14,559 nucleotides of DNA, taken from assembly GCA_030673355.1 (NCBI GenBank), contig DAOVJF010000015.1:1-14559 (forward strand). Reading direction: 5' to 3'. The stretch's first letter is position 1. Each line of letters begins with the position of its first letter. The notes under the pieces are model-generated. The model searched no databases. It had not been told where the DNA came from and worked only from the letters and a program-made list of their open reading frames with translations. This DNA comes from Planctomycetota bacterium. GTDB taxonomy: Bacteria > JAJVIF01 > JAPKYR01. The translations under genes and the position numbers were made by a program. Positions 1 to 6,638 of this stretch are shown in pieces.

Positions 1-552
1 GTCCTCTTTCGATGTTTTCGCGTGGACGAGGGTTACAACTTCCGATTCAGCGAATACAGCGCATTGCGCGTTCATCGGAATTGCCGTCGTTGACTTAAGA
101 GATAAAGCGCCAAGTTCTTCTACCGGAACCTCAAGCGCGCGGCTCATCGATTCGGTGAACGCCCCGGCGCCGGCAGCGCATTTTTCGTTGATGGCAAAAT
201 CCATTACTTTACCATCCGGTGTAATCCGGATCGCGCGGCCTTCCTCGGCCCCCACATCGATAACCGTTCTGGCAGCGGGATAAAGGTTCGTCGCGCCCCT
301 TGCGCTCGCGCCGACCTCGGTTATGTCCCGGTCTGTATAAGGAGCGTTTTTACGTCCGGCACCAGTGGCGATAATATTTTCGATATCATCTTTTGTGATC
401 CCAGCGTCCTCAAGAGCCCCGGCAAATGCTTTCTCGGCAGCTTCGACACTCTCGAACCCCGCAAGCTCGATGGCTTTTCCGATGATTTCTCCGTCCCTGA
501 GGATCACGACCTTGATGGTTTTGGACCCCATATCAATTCCAGCGGTTATCAT
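1..552 (-). CDS. Benzoyl-CoA reductase ATPase/activator subunit (BzdP/BzdQ type), partial
   Basis: This is the N-terminal 184 residues of a BadF/BadG/BcrA/BcrD-family ATPase (ASKHA fold), cut by the left edge of the window. These subunits form a dimer bridged by one [4Fe-4S] cluster and couple ATP hydrolysis to electron transfer into the ring-reducing subunits. Visible are the phosphate-1 loop GIDMGSKTIKV (residues 5-15), the ATGAGR motif (62-67), the DVGAEEGRAI segment (99-108), and the two cluster cysteines Cys125 (NEKCAAGAGAF) and Cys164 (NAQCAVFAESEV). The DVGAEE form, rather than the DIGGQD of 2-hydroxyacyl-CoA dehydratase activators such as HgdC, points to a benzoyl-CoA reductase subunit. 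The ATG at 552-550 follows a GGAG with a six-base spacer. The gene starts 48 bases after bzdO. By the order known in Azoarcus (bzdNOPQ) it would be bzdP, but P and Q are related and I cannot separate them from half a protein. Confidence 0.9.
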   Translation of the reverse strand, partial: MITAGIDMGSKTIKVVILRDGEIIGKAIELAGFESVEAAEKAFAGALEDAGITKDDIENIIATGAGRKNAPYTDRDITEVGASARGATNLYPAARTVIDVGAEEGRAIRITPDGKVMDFAINEKCAAGAGAFTESMSRALEVPVEELGALSLKSTTAIPMNAQCAVFAESEVVTLVHAKTSKED

Positions 553-600
553 AAGTTACTCCGGATTCTATGCAAAATTTAATTGTTTATACGATCGTTT

Positions 601-1905
601 CTATTTTTTATATCCAAGCGTCTCCATGAACGCATCGACTCGGCCCATTGTTTTAGACAGGTCAAATTCACGCTCATCACCCATGTTGCCCTCGAAAGTC
701 ATGACCGGGTAACCGGCATCGATTAAACCAAGGCGATTTTCTGCGATTCCGATACTGAGCCCTTCACATCCACGATTGTAGTGAAGCATAACACCGTCAA
801 GTTTCCATTCTTTGGCGATACGAACCATCATGTCGGTTTTCAGGTGTGGTGAATAGAAATGCTGCCATTCGGGCTTGCTGAGATTCCAGTCGGCGAGAAT
901 TCGCAACGCCTGGTCGCGGTCCTTGATCTCGATTCCCTGCTGTTGTGGTGTCGTTCTCGGACCCCAGGTGCCGTCGGGTTTGTCCTCCCACATTCCGATC
1001 AGACCGAAAGTGTAAAGGGAACCGACAGATAACGCCCCAAACTTCTCAAGGTACCTGAAAAGTGACAGGAATCCCCAGGGAGGCTGAGTGTCAGACATCA
1101 GGCGGCACTGTTCGTTTGCAATTGCCGCGATCTGGTTGTCCACCCTGTCCTGTACCTCGTCTCTTAATTCCTCGTAATAGTCTGCGACAATTTTGCTGTG
1201 CTTCATCAGTGTGCCGAGGACATACAGCGAGTACATTGTTTTCTCTTCGAGTGGAGCAGGAACCACTTTGTTGAGCACGCAGATTTCAGCCCATACCGAT
1301 GTCGAGCGGCATTCATTGTAAACGGCCTCAATCAGCAGCTCATCGTTGTAGGTTCGACCCGTGACCTTCTCAAGCCATTCGATCCCGTCATGCATCTGAT
1401 TTACGAGGTAGTCGATTTTATGCTTGGTAATCTCGTGGTACGGGCCAACCGAAACGTCGATACAGAAATTCGGGAGGCCGCCCTCGAGATCGGAGACGAC
1501 CTGGTACCATTTCGCGTGGCTGCAGCAGATGTGATCCTGCCAGAGGAAATCCGGTTTCGGGAATGGGCCTCCGAAAGCATACTCATTAAGGATCACCGAA
1601 CCCCAGTAATTTCGCATGTAGGAACAAAGGTCCCGCGCATAGCCGGCCTTCTCGGTAGCCTCGAGGCATTTCTGGGAGAATTCCTTATTTGCAGCGATGG
1701 ATGCCCCGTACGGTTCACTCGTGATGCTCCAGACATCTTCGCCGAGTCCGCATGGAATAGCGCCGAAAGTCCAGGCGCCGCCGGCCCACCTGAGCCCGCC
1801 TTTCTCATGCGCCTTTGCATAATCGCGGTAGTAATTCTGCCTTATCTCTTTTGCCTTGCCCCATGATTCCAGGGGTCTGGTTTTATATAATTCCTTAGTA
1901 GTCAT
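601..1905 (-). CDS. bzdO: Benzoyl-CoA reductase, Bzd-type, O subunit
   Basis: This 434-residue protein belongs to the 2-hydroxyacyl-CoA dehydratase / benzoyl-CoA reductase (HgdB-like) family and reads closely like BzdO of the Azoarcus-type class I enzyme. With BzdN it forms the heterodimer that carries the [4Fe-4S] clusters and reduces benzoyl-CoA to a cyclohexadienoyl-CoA. Markers are the N-terminal [15 protein letters not shown] segment (36-50), [14 protein letters not shown] (90-103, Cys94), [19 protein letters not shown] (117-135, Cys127/Cys128) and a C-terminal LHYNRGCEG cysteine motif. Length matches the family (about 430-450). The ATG at 1905 lies 12 bases after the bzdN stop, with a GGAGAAG ribosome site in the gap, so the two are very likely translationally coupled. 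The assignment to Bzd rather than Thauera-type BcrB is from remembered family sequence, not a search. Confidence 0.93.
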   Translation of the reverse strand: MTTKELYKTRPLESWGKAKEIRQNYYRDYAKAHEKGGLRWAGGAWTFGAIPCGLGEDVWSITSEPYGASIAANKEFSQKCLEATEKAGYARDLCSYMRNYWGSVILNEYAFGGPFPKPDFLWQDHICCSHAKWYQVVSDLEGGLPNFCIDVSVGPYHEITKHKIDYLVNQMHDGIEWLEKVTGRTYNDELLIEAVYNECRSTSVWAEICVLNKVVPAPLEEKTMYSLYVLGTLMKHSKIVADYYEELRDEVQDRVDNQIAAIANEQCRLMSDTQPPWGFLSLFRYLEKFGALSVGSLYTFGLIGMWEDKPDGTWGPRTTPQQQGIEIKDRDQALRILADWNLSKPEWQHFYSPHLKTDMMVRIAKEWKLDGVMLHYNRGCEGLSIGIAENRLGLIDAGYPVMTFEGNMGDEREFDLSKTMGRVDAFMETLGYKK

Positions 1906-1917
1906 TTTCTTCTCCGA

Positions 1918-3045
1918 TCAATCAAACAGATCTTCTTCACTGATCATCTCGAGGAACGCCTCGACCCTGACTTTAAACTGCCCGATCGGAACGGTTACAT
2001 CGAATTCCAGGAACAGGTTATCGACACCGTTCTCTTTCAGGGTTTTGCGAATAGCGGGGATGTCAAGTTCGTGAGGATCGCAGAATTTCTGCTGGATAAC
2101 GATCGCCCCTTTGACATCCCACTCATTGGCGAGCTTCACAATGTGTTCGACCCGCGTGCGCTCTTCCCAGTCCTTGGACGGGCACCGCGGCCGATCGATA
2201 TACCGCTGCGCAAGGTCCTCGATCAGGTCGCCGTTGTGCTCGACCTCGTTCCAGAAGTAGCGGGTGCCGGTACAATGATCGTCAACCACAAAAGTCGCGC
2301 CGCAGGACTCGACCATGTTGAGAAACTCGATATCGTCATTTTCGCTGCCGAGGATCATAAGGCGCGTGCCAATGTCGCGGCCTGTTTCACGCGAGGGCAG
2401 TTGCGCGAGAACTTTTTTCAATTCTTCATTATGCTCGGCTTTATCGGTCATCTGGCTGGAGATAACCATCTCCATAGCTTCCTCACCCGTAAGCTTCGGA
2501 TCCCCGGCCTTCCTGAGGTCGTAGATCTCTCGCATCAGCCGGCGATTTTCGTTGTAAACATCGATCGCGTTTTGAAGTTTCTCGTCGGTGATCTCCTGTC
2601 CGGTCCATTCCTCGACAGCCTTCTTGAAAACCCTGATTTCTTCGATGAGGTAGGGCAGGGCACGCGGGCTTTGGAGTTTCATGGGGTGCGGCATGTAATA
2701 GGTGAAATCGATGGGGATATGTTTCACCCACGATGTGTATGTCTGTCGAATGTGGAGGCAGGACTGCGCGATCATAAGGCCGTCGAGGTAATCGTAGCGG
2801 CCCTTCAAACCCTGCGCGAGACAGTCGCGGCAGAACGGGCAGAACATCCCGAAAATATGGGGCTCGGTCACGTCCTGGGGTTCATGGCTGCCCAGAATTC
2901 GAACAGGGAGCACCCCGGCGGCGTAAAGAATTTCTTCGGGAACATACGTGCAGAAATATCCGAGAACCTTCCTGCCCGTACGCTGCTGCCAGTCTTTGGC
3001 GTAGTCGTGACGGTTGCGCTCCCAATCCTTAAATTTATCAAACAT
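1918..3045 (-). CDS. bzdN: Benzoyl-CoA reductase, Bzd-type, N subunit
   Basis: This 375-residue protein is the second catalytic subunit of the ATP-dependent benzoyl-CoA reductase and the first gene of the operon. It shows the family's N-terminal YFCTYVPEEILYAAGVLPVR (30-49), the cysteine cluster CPFCRDC (Cys69, Cys72, Cys75), SCLHIRQ with Cys96, and the C-terminal segments IVIQQKFCDPHE and FLEFDVTVPIGQFKVRVEAF, all closely like BzdN. I chose the ATG at 3045-3043 (MFDKFKDW) because AAGGAG lies nine bases upstream. An in-frame start eight codons earlier at 3069 has no such site and adds residues unlike the family. Length agrees with known BzdN/BcrC (about 380). The leader of roughly 165 bases carries a hairpin, and a sigma-70-like promoter lies at 3219-3247. 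Confidence 0.94.
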   Translation of the reverse strand: MFDKFKDWERNRHDYAKDWQQRTGRKVLGYFCTYVPEEILYAAGVLPVRILGSHEPQDVTEPHIFGMFCPFCRDCLAQGLKGRYDYLDGLMIAQSCLHIRQTYTSWVKHIPIDFTYYMPHPMKLQSPRALPYLIEEIRVFKKAVEEWTGQEITDEKLQNAIDVYNENRRLMREIYDLRKAGDPKLTGEEAMEMVISSQMTDKAEHNEELKKVLAQLPSRETGRDIGTRLMILGSENDDIEFLNMVESCGATFVVDDHCTGTRYFWNEVEHNGDLIEDLAQRYIDRPRCPSKDWEERTRVEHIVKLANEWDVKGAIVIQQKFCDPHELDIPAIRKTLKENGVDNLFLEFDVTVPIGQFKVRVEAFLEMISEEDLFD

Positions 3046-3157
3046 ATAAAAGCACTCCTTACCGGGCAAAAAAAAGTCAAAAATATCCTGGAAATTATTC
3101 CCAGATTTTGACCGTATTCATAAGTTGTGAGATCGGAAAAAGCTCTTCAAAGCATTT

Positions 3158-3182
3158 AACCACCTGCCTTTATGCCGGTGGT
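3158..3182 (-). other. Imperfect hairpin in the bzdN leader
   Basis: ACCACC and GGTGGT arms enclose a further GC/GC pair, after one mismatch, around a short CTTTAT-type loop. It lies between the candidate bzdN promoter and the start codon, so it would be in the untranslated leader. It has no T-run next to it, so it is not an ordinary terminator. Its role, if any, is unknown. Confidence 0.45.
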
Positions 3183-3218
3183 CCCGATTAAATCTCATTT
3201 ATCCGAGACAGTTTGTGA

Positions 3219-3247
3219 AATTTAACATTAGGGGATTCTTTTGTCAA
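3219..3247 (-). promoter_or_regulatory. Candidate sigma-70-type promoter for the bzd operon
   Basis: On the minus strand a perfect TTGACA (3247-3242) is followed, after exactly 17 bases, by TAAATT (3224-3219), which matches the -10 consensus at four of six positions. Transcription would start near 3212, leaving a leader of about 165 bases before bzdN. It is the best promoter match seen in this gap. Confidence 0.55.
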
Positions 3248-3259
3248 CAGGAATCGAAC

Positions 3260-3307
3260 TGCATTAAAGATAAAGGCTGCACGTTTTGAAATCTGTCAAA
3301 TCGTGCA
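3260..3307. promoter_or_regulatory. Cluster of three TGCA sites upstream of the bzd promoter
   Basis: TGCA occurs at 3260-3263, 3278-3281 and 3304-3307, just upstream of the -35 box. The last two are part of an inverted pair TGCACG (3278-3283) and CGTGCA (3302-3307) with an 18-base spacer. In Azoarcus the regulator BzdR is known to bind TGCA-containing repeats at the bzd promoter. A similar use here is only an inference; no bzdR gene is in the window. Confidence 0.3.
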
Positions 3308-3462
3308 TGAACAGGGGAATTAATGAACGGCGCCATATTATGTAAGCGGGTTTTAATATATGGTTATAAATTATTTAATTAAAGATATATTCGGATGGCG
3401 AAATATGGAATGGATTTTATAATGAGTTTCGTGTTTACGGAGTAACTTAGGTTTAAAATATT

Positions 3463-3891
3463 TCAATCACATTCCCAATCATCAAGTTTCCAGCCTCCCC
3501 CGGTGAATTTCATAATGTAAACCCATTCGCTACCCCTTACATCCACATTCGAACGGATACATCTGGCAGTGTTTCCTGTGATTGATACCGTAAAGTCATC
3601 TTTATATTCAGAATACGACGGTATTAACTCCCATGGCACAGGGATTCTTCCTCCAACAAATGAAGTCCGTGGCCCTGTAGGGTCACGGCTGTTTTCAATG
3701 TAATTCGCGGTGCAGTATTTTATTGCTTCATCCCGGTTATGCCTATTACAGGCTACTTCATAATTGTATAAACTCCGCAATGGACTGGGGCCACGGCAAC
3801 CGAGCAGGAGGGGGAAAAAGGTTATCAGAATTACTGCTGCCAGGTTAAAACGGACGAAACGCGATCGGTGATTAAACTTTCCTGTTGCCAT
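3463..3891 (-). CDS. Small predicted lipoprotein of unknown function
   Basis: This 142-residue protein has a basic N-terminus, a hydrophobic stretch (about residues 15-31) and a lipobox PLLLGC with the lipidated cysteine at 32, so it is probably exported and anchored in a membrane. The mature part has a helical NYEVACNRHNRDEAIKYC region followed by strand-rich sequence ending in FTGGGWKLDDWECD. That layout is reminiscent of NTF2-like folds, but I cannot confirm it. Four cysteines follow the lipobox. The start at 3891 is favoured over an in-frame one at 3948 because AAGGAGG stands six bases upstream, and the longer form would overlap the thioesterase gene and put 19 residues ahead of the signal. 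It follows the thioesterase gene by 41 bases and is probably cotranscribed. Confidence 0.75.
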   Translation of the reverse strand: MATGKFNHRSRFVRFNLAAVILITFFPLLLGCRGPSPLRSLYNYEVACNRHNRDEAIKYCTANYIENSRDPTGPRTSFVGGRIPVPWELIPSYSEYKDDFTVSITGNTARCIRSNVDVRGSEWVYIMKFTGGGWKLDDWECD

Positions 3892-3932
3892 TGGAAACCT
3901 CCTTGATGTTTCTGGATTTTCCCTGTAATCCA

Positions 3933-4370
3933 CTACCCCCTCAGACACATCAAAGTCTGCTGCATGATCGCGCAGAGGACATCTTCCCCGTTCTCGACCG
4001 AGAAAATATCGATCTTTGAAACCGACAGCGATTTTCCATGCTTCACTACATGCCCTCTCGCGATAATCGGATCGCCTTTAGCCAGTGAAATCAGATTTAT
4101 CTTGAACTCGACCGCGAGCATATTCGCGTCGTTCGGTTCGAGTGTCCACGCCGCGTACCCTCCAGCGTTGTCGGCGATTGTCGCGAGTATCCCGCCGTGC
4201 ACCGCGTCCGACTGCTGTGTGAATTCCTTACGCCAGGGGAGGGTGACCTCGCAGTAACCCGGCCTGAGGTCGGTAATTAAGGCGCCGAGGAATCGCATGG
4301 TGGGCTGGTTCTGGAAATTTTCGATAAGGAGGCCGGGATAGGAATTGTCGAAGTATTCGTAATCGGGCAT
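3933..4370 (-). CDS. PaaI-family hotdog-fold acyl-CoA thioesterase
   Basis: This 145-residue protein is a single hotdog domain that should hydrolyse a CoA thioester in the cytoplasm. The signature is AVHGGILATIADNAGGYAAW (residues 56-75): the HGG turn (58-60) and Asp67 on the central helix are the positions used for catalysis in PaaI / 4-hydroxybenzoyl-CoA thioesterase relatives. The following strand NMLAVEFKINLISLA and GDPIIARGHVVKHGKSLSVSKIDIF are also typical. Length is normal (130-150). The ATG at 4370 has AAGGA 11 bases upstream, a rather long spacing. The substrate cannot be read from sequence. Nearness to benzoyl-CoA reductase suggests an aromatic or alicyclic CoA ester, perhaps to release CoA from dead-end intermediates, but this is inference. 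Confidence 0.88.
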   Translation of the reverse strand: MPDYEYFDNSYPGLLIENFQNQPTMRFLGALITDLRPGYCEVTLPWRKEFTQQSDAVHGGILATIADNAGGYAAWTLEPNDANMLAVEFKINLISLAKGDPIIARGHVVKHGKSLSVSKIDIFSVENGEDVLCAIMQQTLMCLRG

Positions 4371-4577
4371 GGTGTGTGAAGTCCTTATTTAGTGCGGGTA
4401 ATCTCCCTGTAATAATTTTAGGAAGGACATGGTATCACAGAGAGCAAGGGGAATTTTGAGAATTTAGAAAAATCCGGGTGCCGCCAACATGCGAAGTTCG
4501 ACGCCAGTCGGACGAGCTTGTTGGTGCTGATTTATGGGCTCCAACGAAAATGAAATCGGGATTTGTGTAATTTCGAA

Positions 4578-5864
4578 CTATAACTTCGGGACAGTCAGGT
4601 CGGCACGGGGGATGTGGTATATAATTTCAGCCTTCCCGACCGAATCGCTAATCAGCTCAATTGCCCGGTTAACATTTTCAGCCGGGATCAGTCCGACCTT
4701 CTCAAGAAATTCAACCGGAAGCTCAGACATCGCGATGATCCTGAATTTACCTGTTTTTTCCTTGATCGCATAGACTGTCTGACCGTTCACGGCGTAATTT
4801 TCATTAAGCTTCGCTTTGATAGTATCCAGATCCCATTGCGCGAATTCCTCGATCGCCGGATTGCCATACCCATCGGAGCAAGCCATCATGAGTAAAAGCG
4901 TCCCCCCGGGTTTTAAAGCGAGTGCGGCGTTGTCCATTGCCTTATGAGCCTGGACAACGTTCATGTCCCTGGGATAACCACCGGCCGATGCGAGCACGAG
5001 GTCGGCTTCTCCATTCGGGAGATCGACCATGTTGTGATCGTCAACCACCTTGCAGGCCAGCTTGTGAGCCCGGTCGAAATCGCCGGTGAAAAAATATCCG
5101 AATTCCCTGTCGGGTGTGAGCACCGAAATTATCGTGAAATGGGCTTTGCCATCAAGGACCATGCGCACCGCTTGGAGCATGTCCTCGTGAACCGGATTCC
5201 CCTTGAGACCACCCGAGCGTACTCCGGGATGGCGCCCACCGCCATGTTTGCCCGACTCATGAAATGTCAGCGAGTGATTCATAGCGATCGTATCAAGTGT
5301 CGAGACCCCCGGAAGAATTAATTTTCTTCCCCCGCCATATCCCGCGAAGTAGTGATGCACACAGTTGGTACAGAGGATGATCAGGCCTGCTTCGGCAAGC
5401 TTCGCGTTGATCCTGACCGGAGTTCCCAGCCCGGTTTTTCCATAATCGGTGACAGGTCCGTTTGTATCATGAAGTTCAACCTTAACTCTTTCGGAAACGT
5501 CCCCGATTGTCTGTCTCAGGACCATGTCGGATGGTTTTTTATGCGATCCCAGCGCCACAAGGATTGTAATTTTTTCATCCGCCACCCCGAACCCGTTGAG
5601 CTTATCGAGCAGCCACGGGAGCGATCGCTCGATTCCCGACACCCTTGTATGGTCGGGAACAATTATCAGTACTTCCCTGTTATTCTTTCTGGCAAGGTTT
5701 CCAAGCGGAAGACCCCCGAGAGGTGTTTCAAGTTTACGAAGATACGAGCTCTGTGGATCGTCGATTGCTTTTATCGGTTTCGGAAGAAGTGCATGTACAG
5801 CTTTAGAATCCGGGATGGGGATAGTAATACTGGTACGATTATATGCAAGTTCAATTTCCGGCAT
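4578..5864 (-). CDS. LarA-family (nickel-pincer nucleotide) racemase/epimerase-like protein
   Basis: This 428-residue protein is a full-length member of the lactate racemase LarA family (former DUF2088). LarA uses a covalently bound nickel-pincer nucleotide for hydride transfer on 2-hydroxy acids. The motifs correspond to those of Lactobacillus LarA: PDHTRVSG (71-78; Asp and Arg), VALGSHKKP (His108), VHHYFAGYGGGRKLILPG (169-186) with the histidine pair 170/171 and the cofactor-attaching lysine Lys181, and NHSLTF (His197). The C-terminal GGYPRDMNVVQAHKAM segment is also typical. I use the ATG at 5864; a GTG three codons earlier (5873) is possible, and neither has a clear ribosome site. It begins 24 bases after the 148-residue gene, so they are probably in one transcript. 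Its substrate may not be lactate, since the family is diverse. The cofactor genes larB, larC and larE are not in the window. Confidence 0.88.
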   Translation of the reverse strand: MPEIELAYNRTSITIPIPDSKAVHALLPKPIKAIDDPQSSYLRKLETPLGGLPLGNLARKNNREVLIIVPDHTRVSGIERSLPWLLDKLNGFGVADEKITILVALGSHKKPSDMVLRQTIGDVSERVKVELHDTNGPVTDYGKTGLGTPVRINAKLAEAGLIILCTNCVHHYFAGYGGGRKLILPGVSTLDTIAMNHSLTFHESGKHGGGRHPGVRSGGLKGNPVHEDMLQAVRMVLDGKAHFTIISVLTPDREFGYFFTGDFDRAHKLACKVVDDHNMVDLPNGEADLVLASAGGYPRDMNVVQAHKAMDNAALALKPGGTLLLMMACSDGYGNPAIEEFAQWDLDTIKAKLNENYAVNGQTVYAIKEKTGKFRIIAMSELPVEFLEKVGLIPAENVNRAIELISDSVGKAEIIYHIPRADLTVPKL

Positions 5865-5888
5865 GGTCGCCACGAAATACAGGGAATT

Positions 5889-6335
5889 TTAGCCTGTATT
5901 GTAATCATCCCGTGGAATCGCGATCTGACGTGCGATTGTCAGGGCATAGGCGAGAAACACCTTGCGGTCGCCCCTTGAAAATTTTCCAAGGGAAACAACA
6001 AGCGGTGCGTGGGCGTTCTCAGTTGCATTACCTATCACGGCAAGTTCACACCAGAGTCTTTCAGAGTGTTCATATGAGATTCCACCCCGCACCGATTCAG
6101 AAACATCCACCTCGATCCTTGCCGGCAGCCTTTCGCCGGGTGCGTGAAGCCTGAACAGGACTCCCGGACCCTCAACAAGACGGATTTTAAAAACCGCGGC
6201 CGTTTCACCCCAGGAAATCGGGTGGTCCCCATATCGCCAGGACAGTACAAATTCATCGAGGTGTGCAAGTGCCTGTCCTTTAAACAGGCATCGAAAATGT
6301 TCCGGAGCGGGGGCAAGGTCCCAATCGAAGTCCAT
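5889..6335 (-). CDS. Hypothetical protein upstream of the LarA-like gene
   Basis: I do not recognise this 148-residue protein. It has no signal peptide, no membrane segment and only two cysteines (in FRCLF and LWCEL). It looks like a soluble cytoplasmic protein with alternating strand-like stretches such as AAVFKIRLVEGPGVLFRLHAP, ARIEVDVS and LWCELAVIG, and a helical C-terminus (VFLAYALTIARQIAIP). The ATG at 6335 has no obvious ribosome site, so the true start is not certain. It ends 24 bases before the LarA-like gene and is probably cotranscribed with it. Other open frames across the same DNA are less convincing because they overlap this one and lack family-like sequence. Confidence 0.6.
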   Translation of the reverse strand: MDFDWDLAPAPEHFRCLFKGQALAHLDEFVLSWRYGDHPISWGETAAVFKIRLVEGPGVLFRLHAPGERLPARIEVDVSESVRGGISYEHSERLWCELAVIGNATENAHAPLVVSLGKFSRGDRKVFLAYALTIARQIAIPRDDYNTG

Positions 6336-6391
6336 GATGAAAGTGTACCGCGAAAATCATAGACATCCAATGTGCCGGGGATGGACTTACG

Positions 6392-6565
6392 GGTTTCCGG
6401 ATGTTTAATGCCAATTTTAGAAATTAATTCTTTTTTTTCGCGATCATGGGGACACCTGATTTTGCCTTAAGGGGTGAGTGAAGTATTGCGGGAAGTGCAA
6501 GAGGCAAAACTAGGTGTCCCCGATTTACAAATATTAACCATTTTTGATCTACAGGTTTCCGGATG
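6392..6565 (+). repeat. Direct repeats GGTTTCCGGATG flanking the inverted repeat
   Basis: Identical 12-base copies lie at 6392-6403 and 6554-6565, and similarity extends a little to both sides (TAC before, TTA(A)TG after). They bracket the inverted repeat at 6448-6521 at distances of about 45 and 32 bases. They could be remnants of a duplication linked to insertion, or an independent short repeat. Confidence 0.5.
6448..6521. repeat. Long imperfect inverted repeat with GGGGACACCT ends (REP/MITE-like)
   Basis: The left arm 6448-6468 starts GGGGACACCT and continues through TTTTGCCT. The right arm 6501-6521 is its reverse complement except for three positions, around a 32-base centre. Such GGGGACAC palindromes are, from general knowledge, often dispersed in genomes that carry REP-associated tyrosine (Y1) transposases. 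No transposase gene is present here, so this would be a non-autonomous copy. Confidence 0.65.
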
Positions 6566-6610
6566 ATTATGATTAAAGTGAGAAATGAAAAAACCGTAGA
6601 ACAGCACGGC

Positions 6611-6637
6611 AGTGCGTCGAATGAAAGTGCGTCGAAT
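6611..6637 (+). repeat. Short tandem repeat AGTGCGTCGAAT
   Basis: Two identical 12-base copies, at 6611-6622 and 6626-6637, are separated by three bases, giving a 15-base period. They lie directly beyond the stop codon of the kinase gene (stop at 6641-6639). No function is apparent. Confidence 0.6.
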
Positions 6638-6638
6638 A

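Larger units (their letters stand above)
3046..3462 (-). other. Intergenic leader and control region upstream of bzdN
   Basis: This 417-base gap separates the end of the lipoprotein gene from bzdN and has no convincing gene on either strand. From the bzdN side it holds the ribosome site, a leader hairpin at 3158-3182, a candidate promoter at 3219-3247 and three TGCA tetramers at 3260, 3278 and 3304. Beyond about 3310 the sequence becomes A+T-rich (for example around 3350-3400), and I see no terminator hairpin with a T-run behind the lipoprotein gene. Confidence 0.6.
6336..6638. other. Intergenic region carrying a long inverted repeat
   Basis: This 303-base gap, between the end of the histidine kinase gene and the 148-residue gene, has no supported gene. 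It contains the GGGGACACCT inverted repeat (6448-6521), direct repeats of GGTTTCCGGATG on either side (6392-6403 and 6554-6565), and a short tandem repeat (6611-6637) next to the kinase stop codon. It also has a run of eight T (6431-6438 on the plus strand). Confidence 0.6.

Noticed and set aside
1198..1866. 222-codon open frame on the plus strand opposite bzdO
   Set aside because: It is antisense to bzdO, with no ribosome site or recognisable product.
2071..3111. 346-codon open frame on the plus strand opposite bzdN
   Set aside because: It is fully antisense to the strongly recognised bzdN gene, its translation shows no known domain, and the long open frame is what the codon bias of the real gene would produce.
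4374..4577. Possible small gene or terminator between the LarA-like and thioesterase genes
   Set aside because: Only a short imperfect TTGGTGC/GCTCCAA stem without a T-run, and a plus-strand frame that is antisense to the LarA-like gene, are present; neither is supportable.
5352..5978. 208-codon plus-strand open frame opposite the LarA-like gene
   Set aside because: It overlaps two minus-strand genes with family or operon support; its product has no recognisable motif.
6035..6370. 111-codon minus-strand frame overlapping the 148-residue gene
   Set aside because: Same strand, different frame, no ribosome site. The 148-residue frame fits better because it ends 24 bases before the LarA-like gene.
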